A DNA stretch of 64,000 nucleotides from Girardinichthys multiradiatus. Taxonomy: Eukaryota; Chordata; Actinopteri; Cyprinodontiformes; Goodeidae. Each line of letters starts with the position of its first letter. Position 1 is the stretch's first letter. Location: NCBI RefSeq assembly GCF_021462225.1, contig NC_061818.1:22579978-22643977 (forward strand). The letters are read 5' to 3'. This document shows, one piece after another, positions 59,401 through 64,000 of this stretch. The notes below the pieces were generated by a model, which had not been told where the DNA came from, made no database searches, and saw nothing but the letters and a program-made list of their open reading frames with translations. A program made the position numbers and the translations under genes.

Positions 59401-60187
59401 AAACTCATTAACCGAAAGAGACCAAAAAGATACTCGGATATAAAACAATACATTGCTGTAAACAAAAATATTTCAAATGACACAACAATGTTTTCAGATC
59501 ACTTTTCACCTTCATGCATCTGGAAATTGTATCCAATGATGAGGCTCACAATTGTCTTCCTTTTAATTTTTCCATGATGTTGCGCAAAAAGCAGTTTGTT
59601 TGAGGCGTTGGCTTAAAATGCAGCCGTAAATGTGCCTCCATTTAACTTAAATTTGTAAATTAGCTGAGTCTGATTGAATTAAATCAGAAACTTATCAGAA
59701 GCAATTTCAACTTTATTGGGCCTTTCTTAAAGTGTTAGTAACTCTAGGGCATTTAAACTGCTGAACTTGAAGAAGGTTCTGGAAAAAGTCATTTTCCATT
59801 ATTCTGGAATTGATTAAATATGAATAATCTTGACCTAAAACAGGAAAACTTTAATCTGATCAGAATAAACTTTAATCAGAATGTGAGGAAAAAAGGGCCA
59901 TGTTTCTTTTTATACGACGTATGTAAACATCCGGTTTCAGCTGTTCCTGTTATAAAATGTTCAGTTTAATAATGAATTGCTTTCTTTTTCTCCTTTCTGC
60001 AGTGATCCTGTTCTGCATGGCAGCGCTCATCTTTCCAATCGGCTTCTACATCAACGAGGTGGGAGGTCAGCCTTACAAGCTGCCCAACAACACGGTGGTG
60101 GGCTCCTCGTACGTGCTGTTTGTCCTCTCCATCTTCTTCACCATAGTGGGACTGCTATTTGCAGGAAAGGTTTGCCTCCCAGGCTGA
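26921..60187 (+). CDS. mosmo: Modulator of Smoothened protein (MOSMO), three exons
   Basis: Exons 26921-27026, 44105-44317 and 60003-60187 join in frame to 504 nt, 167 aa plus stop, the length of human MOSMO (formerly C16orf52). The sequence is nearly the same throughout: [20 protein letters not shown] at the start and [11 protein letters not shown] at the end. Four membrane segments are visible at about residues 5-25, 65-88, 102-122 and 138-163, with Cys46 and Cys56 in the first extracellular loop, a claudin-like layout. MOSMO works with MEGF8 and the ubiquitin ligase MGRN1 to lower Smoothened at the cell surface and cilium, damping Hedgehog signalling. The start (GCGACATGG) is a fair Kozak match. 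The uqcrc2 gene upstream on the same strand matches vertebrate gene order. Both introns are large and full of mobile elements. Confidence 0.97.
27027..29422. other. mosmo intron 1, first part
   Basis: No coding exon or firm repeat family recognised except the short hairpin at 27672-27708. Confidence 0.45.
27672..27708. repeat. 16-bp inverted repeat hairpin in mosmo intron 1
   Basis: CTGGTTGGAGGGTCAC and GTGACTCTCCAACCAG pair with one mismatch around the 5-nt loop CCCTA. Confidence 0.75.
29423..29483. repeat. (CTGT)n microsatellite
   Basis: About 15 uninterrupted CTGT steps in mosmo intron 1. Confidence 0.95.
29548..29705 (-). mobile_element. tRNA-derived SINE remnant
   Basis: On the minus strand a B-box (GGTTCAAATCC, 29661-29671) lies in a tRNA-like head. 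Next come CGCATGTCTTCCCC and CCTGTCTAGCTACTGTCAA, then the tail AATAAAGGCC followed by an A-rich end. This is the layout of a widespread teleost SINE. The 5' A-box part is degraded. Confidence 0.7.
30788..31333. mobile_element. Possible MITE with 14-bp inverted ends
   Basis: AAGGTTGGTTGATA at 30788 and TATCACCCAACCTT ending at 31333 are inverted copies with one mismatch. GGGCGATATAT and ATGGTCGATAAA also form inner mirrored pieces. It is interrupted by the repeat at 31045-31135. No ORF is present. Confidence 0.45.
31045..31135 (-). repeat. Short interspersed repeat tail
   Basis: In minus orientation it ends AAGCGCCATACAAGTTCAGG then CCATTTACCATTT. This matches the tail of the SINE-like repeat at 37600-37830. 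Confidence 0.55.
31385..31493 (+). repeat. Probable 3' tail of a LINE with (ATGG)n end
   Basis: TGTCCTGGGTTTACCCTGCC, GGGCTCCACCCC and GATCCTACAAGCATAAGCGG are followed by GATGGATGGATG. This is a very common fish 3'-tail pattern attributed to RTE-type LINEs. Only the tail is present. Confidence 0.5.
31660..32235 (-). pseudogene. CR1/L2-like LINE reverse transcriptase remnant
   Basis: On the minus strand, [12 protein letters not shown]...[21 protein letters not shown] (about 32074-32215) matches the RT motif A region, normally LLDLSAAFDTVDH. The catalytic Asp has become Tyr and the next Asp is Asn. Downstream frames are broken. CATTTGGCAGGAACTTTTTC at about 31678 resembles another common fish repeat. 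Confidence 0.65.
32409..33973 (-). mobile_element. Tc1/mariner-like element with CACTGCTC ends, copy A
   Basis: Both ends carry CACTGCTCAAA-type inverted repeats (GAGCAGTG at the right end) bounded by TA duplications (32407-32408 and 33974-33975). Total 1565 bp, antisense in mosmo intron 1. Confidence 0.93.
32690..33692 (-). pseudogene. Transposase of copy A, two nonsense mutations
   Basis: The natural start is [20 protein letters not shown] near 33692. The first helix-turn-helix ([20 protein letters not shown]), a basic stretch ([10 protein letters not shown]), and [20 protein letters not shown] and [12 protein letters not shown] are all present, so the DDE residues survive (DD34E spacing type). 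Two in-frame TGA codons break it: 33036-33038 (Arg CGA in copy B) and 32766-32768 (Trp TGG in copy B). Both are single transitions, so this copy died by point mutation. Confidence 0.92.
33976..37585. other. mosmo intron 1, middle part
   Basis: About 3.6 kb with no coding exon, RNA gene or repeat that I can name. Confidence 0.4.
37590..37830 (+). mobile_element. SINE-like repeat
   Basis: A B-box-like GGTCCGATTCC (37615-37625) is followed by CTGCCATGTGTCAATGTG, GGGCAAGGCACTTAACCT and the tail AAAGCGCTTTGAGTGGTC ... AGTCCATTTACCATTT. This head and tail combination is common in teleosts. I am unsure whether it is a SINE or a DNA-transposon derivative. Confidence 0.55.
37831..41119. other. mosmo intron 1, late part
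   Basis: About 3.3 kb with no gene or clear repeat seen. Small open frames here have no recognisable homology or splice context. Confidence 0.4.
41120..42728 (-). mobile_element. Tc1-like transposon copy 2 (1609 bp, both ends present)
   Basis: Inverted repeats of about 210 bp at each side begin CAGGTCCTTCTCAAA and end GAGAAGGACCTG, with TA at the right flank. They contain the direct-repeat pattern ATTCCTATCTCACAAAATTA at their inner edges. Same family as copy 1 at 14864-16296; antisense in mosmo intron 1. Confidence 0.95.
41397..42400 (-). pseudogene. Tc1 transposase copy 2, 1-nt frameshift in the catalytic core
   Basis: ATG at 42400 ([12 protein letters not shown]...) opens an intact N-terminal half with both helix-turn-helix domains and LFSDESKF. 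Near 41700 one base is missing relative to copy 1 (TTCTTTTTCAG for TTCATTTTTCAG). The frame shifts just before the second catalytic Asp. The remaining part ([18 protein letters not shown] to the stop at 41397) is clean in another frame. The defect is different from that of copy 1. Confidence 0.94.
42730..44104. other. mosmo intron 1, end
   Basis: A short (CATC)n run at 43108-43131, otherwise nothing recognised before the acceptor of exon 2. Confidence 0.45.
44105..44317 (+). CDS. mosmo: mosmo exon 2
   Basis: 213 nt, phase 1 at both ends. It codes for the end of the first extracellular loop ([20 protein letters not shown]), the second membrane segment and the intracellular turn [13 protein letters not shown]. 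Flanked by CTTGCAG and GTAAGC. Confidence 0.96.
44318..45618. other. mosmo intron 2, start
   Basis: A CTCCT/poly-T tract at 44519-44549; no gene or named repeat otherwise. Confidence 0.4.
45619..45960 (-). repeat. LTR-like fragment A
   Basis: On the minus strand CTTGCAAGATATTAATAAAGC is followed by a unique stretch that ends GACAACA, like an R-U5 region with polyadenylation signal and LTR terminus. About 120 bp (45670-45790) is clearly related to 49265-49400, in the same orientation. No internal retroelement genes are nearby. The LTR reading is tentative. Confidence 0.4.
45975..46620 (+). repeat. Two-unit minisatellite with telomere-like TTAGGG runs and TG tracts
   Basis: Two units of about 305 bp (near 45980-46283 and 46284-46595), each with a TG tract, GTGAGGACATTTT...CTGGTCCTCA, a run of GTTAGGGTTAGGGTTAGG variants, and AATGGAAGTCAATGG. 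A third TG tract ends it. This unit type recurs in many fish genomes. Confidence 0.85.
46692..48298 (-). mobile_element. DD38E Tc1-like transposon, nearly intact
   Basis: 1607 bp flanked by TA on both sides, with ends CAGACCAAAAGTTTGG and its complement. The inverted repeats are long, about 255 bp (46692-46945 and 48036-48298), and reach into the transposase gene. The catalytic spacing fits the DD38E group of Tc1 relatives that I recall as Intruder; family naming needs a database comparison. Antisense in mosmo intron 2. Confidence 0.93.
46857..47888 (-). CDS. Tc1-like DD38E transposase, open reading frame
   Basis: 343 aa from ATG at 47888 ([12 protein letters not shown]...); the frame is open 30 codons further up but that part is inside the non-coding flank. 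Residues about 8-45 and 75-115 form the two helix-turn-helix DNA-binding domains, with an AT-hook-like KGRPR at 58-62 between them. The DDE domain has [11 protein letters not shown] (Asp157), the Gly-rich [10 protein letters not shown] (191-200), [10 protein letters not shown] (Asp247) and NPVEMVW (Glu286). The last pair is 38 residues apart against 34 in typical Tc1. No stop or frameshift interrupts it. The end reads KAKGT-stop, whereas the duplicate piece in the right inverted repeat would read on to a longer end, because 14 nt are missing here. Activity is not shown. Confidence 0.93.
   Translation of the reverse strand: MARKKQLSEEKQVAIITLINEGQSVQTIGKTLKVSPSAVAKTIKRYKETGSHEDLPRKGRPRVTSAADDKFIQVTSLRNRRLTAAQIREQVNATQSSSSRHISRTTVKRRLCESGLHGKIAARKPLLRTGNKQKRLVWTKEHKEWTLDQWKSGLWSDESKFEIFGSNHRVFVRRRRGERMDSTCLVPTVKHGGGGVMVWGCFAGDTVGDLFKIEGILNQHGYHSILQRHAIPSGLHLVGPSFIFQQDNDPKHTSRLCKGYLTKKESDGVLRQMTWPPQSPDLNPVEMVWGELDCRVKTKGQTSAKHLWEILQDCWKTISGDYLLKLINRMPRVCGAVIKAKGT
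48440..49400 (-). repeat. LTR-like fragment B
   Basis: Minus-strand AATAAAGGGCGCCGAGGATG sits in a position comparable to the polyadenylation region of fragment A. The stretch 49265-49400 is related to 45670-45790 (CTTGCAAGAGA, GGACATGTT, CTGACTAGACAAAGCAAAAG). The left part contains an 18-nt perfect palindrome (48670-48687). No coding part is seen; limits are uncertain. Confidence 0.35.
49401..51229. other. mosmo intron 2, middle
   Basis: About 1.8 kb of AT-rich DNA with no gene or repeat that I can name. Confidence 0.4.
51230..52735 (+). mobile_element. Tc1/mariner-like element with CACTGCTC ends, copy B
   Basis: Same family as copy A at 32409-33973, opposite orientation, with CACTGCTCAAAA at the left, GAGCAGTG at the right and TA on both sides. 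1506 bp, about 60 bp shorter than copy A through deletions. Confidence 0.93.
51499..52477 (+). pseudogene. Transposase of copy B, several deletions and a stop
   Basis: Starts [12 protein letters not shown] near 51499. Damage compared with copy A: 11 bp lost near 51649-51655 between CTCCT/AGGAG direct repeats (frameshift); CGA to TGA near 51797; small frameshifts near 51960-51990; and an in-frame 33-bp loss near 52294. The 33-bp loss removes [11 protein letters not shown] and with it the catalytic Glu. [14 protein letters not shown], with the second Asp, remains. This copy cannot encode an active enzyme. Confidence 0.92.
52737..54175. other. mosmo intron 2, stretch with TA microsatellite
   Basis: (TA)n run at 53385-53425; otherwise no gene or repeat recognised. 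Confidence 0.5.
54180..54850 (+). mobile_element. Fossil Tc1-like element in mosmo intron 2
   Basis: Ends CAGTAGTATTCACATTC at the left and GGTATGAATACGTTTGCAAG at the right. The internal GAATGGCCCAGTCAAAG and the decayed GGTTCACCTTC region identify the same family as the fossil at 24560. It lacks most of the transposase. Confidence 0.7.
54851..58780. other. mosmo intron 2, late part
   Basis: About 3.9 kb without recognised genes. CCACCCAGCACAATGCTGCC near 57330-57360 resembles another scrap of antisense Tc1 transposase. Confidence 0.4.
58785..59260. repeat. Possible Tc1-type fossil
   Basis: ATTGGCACCACTGGTAAAAA at 58788 and GTGGCATAATTATTTGCACCC at 58963 resemble a fish Tc1 family with ATTGGCACC-type ends. 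No reading frame remains and the right end is unclear. Confidence 0.4.
60003..60187 (+). CDS. mosmo: mosmo exon 3 (last)
   Basis: Opens after TTTCTGCAG; the split Met codon (A|TG) gives TGMILF. It codes for membrane segments 3 and 4 with the loop [17 protein letters not shown] between them, and ends KVCLPG then TGA. Confidence 0.97.
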
Positions 60188-61535
60188 GGACTTCTCCATG
60201 CTGGCCTCTGGACTGACCGGGGAGGTACTGAAAGTATTATGGGAATTTCCAGGACTACCGACTGAATATCAAAAACGACAAACTTTTGCCCTCAAAGCCT
60301 GAAACGGGGAAGACGATGCTTACGTTTCAACGGACCGCAGCACCATGCAGAACTACTTAAAGATGAATAAATGAACAAAACACTAAAAGGGGACAAGAGC
60401 ACAACAGGGTGGAGGCTGTCGCAGTTCCCTGCAGTTTGCTGCCGATTTCGGATACAACCGTTTCTCTTTCTCTCTCTCCCTCTGTTGTTATTCTGATAGA
60501 AAGGGTGCTTAATGTGCCGCAGCAACAACAATGGCACACATCTCCGAAGGACCACTACAACCACTCTTCGACTTGATTTCCAGCCGCCCCTCAGCACACA
60601 TCTGCTTCATCACGGCTGCTCCTGTTGCTATTTATAGCTTCTCTTTCCTATTTTCGGATTCTGGTTTTTTTTTCTGTACAATTTGTTTTTCTTTTATTCT
60701 TCCAGGTCCCACCACCTCTCTACTGAAGTAGCGTTAGTGTTATTGAAGTTCACTGAACTGAGTCCTTTAAACAGAATCGGATGGGGGGGTTGTTAAGTGT
60801 TTTCGTCTGCCATATTACAGAGCCCAGGTGTGCAGCCGAGGAGAGCAGCTGTTTTGGCACACACTTTCAACCTGCTGTGGATGAGACATAGATGCAGGTG
60901 TGCTTCCTCTTCATCTTATCCAGCCTGCTTGGACCTCCTTGGGTACCAGAACAGGAGGTCAAGTGACATAAAGGAGAATGCCATTCAGTCCAAGACCATG
61001 CATTATATTATTTCTGCACACAGCAAAGTAATAGTTCAGACATCTCAATTAAACCTGTCATGCACAGCCTCTGCTATCAGTCGTTGGAACATGAACTCAT
61101 CTCCTATATTTATGGTAACATTTACAGTCGCCAGAATCTTCTCTAAGGTTGTAAATCACTGCAGTGTTGTGATGGACCTCTATATTCTTGACAGAACTGA
61201 TTTTTTTCAATAGGACATTGTAAAGGCTGATAATCAGTGGTATTCTCCTTTAAAATGAGAAAACATTAAGCCAGGGAAGGTTTTTTTCAATCTTATTTTG
61301 TATAACAGTGAAGGCACTGGGGCTGCAGGTCAGGTCCATGCATGTCACTGTGCCTCGTAGTGGTGCTCGGGAGGTCTGTGAACGCAACACACACACACAA
61401 ACACACCTTCACACTGTCCACACTGAAGCTGCAATGATTGTTTTGATCCCGATCCCCATTACAATCTGAAAAAGTGTTTTCAAAAATAATGAATAGACAA
61501 TATATTTTTTTACAATAAAAGTCATACCTCCAGAG
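60188..61535 (+). other. mosmo: mosmo 3' UTR and downstream region
   Basis: An AATAAA at 60366-60371 would give a 3' UTR of about 200 nt; the true end may lie further on, since no later limit is visible. Small open frames here show no homology I recognise. Confidence 0.45.
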
Positions 61536-62725
61536 GTTTTCCAAATTTTGTTACATTACAACCACAAACTATGTATTTTAGGGAGATTTTATGTGATAAA
61601 CCAACACACGCATTAACTGTGAAGTGGAACGTCTTCCCTTCAACCAGGAGCAACTTTCCTGCCCCCTACTCATTGAAAGCATCCCCACAGAATGATGCTG
61701 CCCCTGCCATGTTCCAATTACTCTGGCTGTATAGTTAGGTTTGTTGTCGTGCTGGAAGGTGAACCTCTATTAGGTCCCAGGTCTTTCGCGCACTCCTTCT
61801 TTCTTGATTTTTTTCCTTTATTTAGCCCTGTCTATCTTCCCATCAACTCTCACTGACTTCCATCTCCCAAAGGAAGAAAAGCATCCCAATGTTTTATCTT
61901 TGGGATGGTGTGTTCAGGGTGATGTGCGGTGTTTGGGTTCCACATCACCCAACGTTTGTATGTAGGCCAACAAATTTAAACTTGGTCACATCTGACCAGA
62001 GCATCTTGCTCTGTCCCCTACATAGCTTGTCAAAAACTTCTTTGAACAATGGCTTTTCTCTTATAACAATTTCATGAAGGTCATACATGTTAGCTGTCCT
62101 TATGACGGATTGTCCGACCCGAACTTTGAATTTGTGCAGCTCCTCCAGAGTTACCTCTTACTTGTTTCTTTGATGAATACTCTCTTTGCCAGGCCTGTCA
62201 GTTTCTGTTTGGTGGACATGTTTAGGTAGTTCTGAATCTGCATTTTCAGGTGGTGGATTGAATAGTGCTCCGTGAGAAGTTCACAGACTGCAGTTGTTGG
62301 GGTTTTACAACCTTTCCCTGCTTTAATCTTCTCCACAACTTCATTCCTGACCTCCTGCTGTCCTCCTTGGTCTTCATGATGCTGTTTGCTCTCTAATCTC
62401 TGACAAACCTCTGAGGCCTTGACAGAACAGCTGGAATTACACACAGGTGGAGTCTGTTTAATAAGTAGGAAACTTCCAAAGTCAGCTGGATGCACTGGTT
62501 TTTATTAAGGAGTATCAGAGTAAAGTGGGCTGAATACAAATGTTTGCCGCCCCTTTTTAATTTATTTCTGTAAAAAAAAAAAGAAAATGGAAACCATGTG
62601 TCATTTTCGTTCAAATTCACAATTCTGCTTTACGTTGTCTTTGTCTATCACATAAATTAACTGTAAAACCAACTAAAGACAATCTGGAAAAGTTCAAGAG
62701 GTATGAATGCTTTTGGAAAACTCTG
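61535..62725 (-). mobile_element. Fossil Tc1-like element downstream of mosmo
   Basis: Antisense member of the family found in the uqcrc2 introns, nearly full length. TACATTACAACCACAAAC and GTGATAAACCAACACACG lie at the left, and their inverted partner with AAGTTCAAGAGGTATGAATG at the right. Between are CCCACAGAATGATGCTGCCC, GGTGTGTTCAGGGTGATGTG and GTCCCCTACATAGCTTGTC. All frames are broken. Confidence 0.8.
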
Positions 62726-64000
62726 CATGAATTCTCCTCTTAGTGGGTTTGAATTAATTTGGACAAACGTTTTGCTTTTGGTCCATTTTACATGTCTTTA
62801 GTTATCAGATTGTAAACAGAAAATGTCTCAACTTGGTTTCAAACTGGAGCCTGAAACATTCTGAACATTTTCCAAGAGTTGCGTCTGAGAGAACCTGTCT
62901 GCTTTCGCCAGAACTTTGTTTTTTGCAGGCCCAACTTTGCCAACAGTGTTGAAAGGTGTGAATATCACAGGCTGTTACAAGAAAAGAAACGGGGCGAATG
63001 TGGATATATTAGTATTCGATGGTGAAGCAAAACCTTTTTTACATCGCATTTACTTTACTTTCCATTTCCATCACCTTCTTTTAAATGGTCAATTCTGGAC
63101 AATAGTCTCATAAGAAGGTCTGGGCTTCCATGTGAATATCTTTTGGCCAAATTAGGCAGCATTTTAAATAAACGTGGACTGTCACCGTTAGTAAGAACCA
63201 CTGCAGTTTAACTCCAGTCGTACTGCAGCCTTAGGCTAAACCTCTCATCTCCTGGGGTTTCCATCTATTCTTCTGTTACACCAAAAACAGCATTAAACTC
63301 TGAGTAATGGTAAGATTGGTTAACTTTAACAGACAAGCAGCTGTTATTTGTAGGAAACTCATTGATATCTTTATATAGATGGATTTATTAAAAATATAAT
63401 GCATTGCTTCGTGGGCCTGTGCAATTACATAATTTGTATATGAAATTTGGCTCAAACAATCACAAGATTTGTTATAATTGATTTATTATCACATTATTTT
63501 GCCACATTTCACTTTAGAAAATACAAATGGAAGAATGTACCCTAAACCTAGAATATTATGGAGGTTTTTGTAATACCTAGATGTGAGCTTATTAAGATTA
63601 AGGTTTTCCATCCTTTACAATGGCGTTCACAATAAAGTAACACTAAGAGCAATGTATTTCTTGCTTGAGCTTTCTGTTTGTGTGATGCTAGATTGTAAAA
63701 GAGTTGCACAATTATCAAATCATAGTGATCAATGTGTGCATTACTGCAATCACAAAGAACTGCTTGTATGCAGTATTTGAAAAGCCATGCATAAATTAGG
63801 TGCATACCAATAATATATTTGACTTGTTGCAAAGACTTTTACCACCCTTGATGCCGACACTTAATGTATCTGGAGATGTTACAAAGAGTGAAACAAAATG
63901 TTGGTTATTCGTCATCAATATTGCACATAATTTAGCAGTAGCACTGCAATTTTATGTTTTCCTCACATGGGGAGCCCAGTTGTAAAACGGAACTCGGCAA
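62726..64000. other. End of window, no gene seen
   Basis: AT-rich DNA without a recognised gene. AATCATAGTGATCAATGTG near 63716 resembles a common fish repeat only weakly. Confidence 0.4.

Noticed and set aside
59957..60216. Alternative start upstream of mosmo exon 3 ([19 protein letters not shown])
   Set aside because: The first part is intron sequence ending in TTTCTGCAG, and the known protein continues from exon 2 across that splice site.
1..64000. CRISPR arrays, operons, phage or bacterial genes
   Set aside because: The window is vertebrate DNA with spliced genes. The short tandem repeats are microsatellites and minisatellites, with no repeat-spacer pattern.

Overview
The window is nuclear DNA from a ray-finned (teleost) fish. 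Several features point this way: split genes with GT-AG introns, several Tc1/mariner families typical of fish, tRNA-derived SINEs of fish type, CA and other microsatellites, and the uqcrc2-mosmo gene pair, which are near neighbours in vertebrates including human 16p12. I cannot name the species.

Layout. 1-12636 is a head-to-tail array of 2.4-2.7 kb repeat units, the first cut by the window edge and one of them a short divergent 640-bp form. All units end in the same block of about 50 bp, which closes with a small hairpin and CTAG followed by T. This suggests a Helitron-like, non-autonomous element in tandem, but no Rep/helicase gene is visible. 12637-14863 is the 5' half of a non-LTR retrotransposon on the minus strand (ORF1 plus the endonuclease part of ORF2). 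It is cut in mid-ORF exactly where the array ends. 14864-16296 is a Tc1-like transposon whose left end is cut exactly where the LINE 5' end begins. The left side therefore looks like three nested insertions.

16727-23744 (+) is a complete 14-exon uqcrc2 gene (cytochrome bc1 core protein 2, 459 aa) with a compact promoter just upstream. 26921-60187 (+) is a complete three-exon mosmo gene (modulator of Smoothened, 167 aa) with two introns of about 17 and 16 kb, and a CG-rich 5' region. The two proteins act separately: one in mitochondrial respiration, the other in attenuating Hedgehog signalling. They share only a neighbourhood.

The mosmo introns hold most of the other mobile DNA. These are a second copy of the 15-kb Tc1 family (41120-42728), two dead copies of a family with CACTGCTC ends (32409-33973 and 51230-52735), a nearly intact DD38E Tc1-like element (46692-48298), a CR1/L2-like reverse transcriptase remnant, SINEs, a possible MITE, telomere-like minisatellite units and LTR-like fragments. 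One old Tc1 family left fossils in two uqcrc2 introns, between the two genes, in mosmo intron 2 and downstream of mosmo. The rest of the introns and the 3' end show no gene I can recognise.
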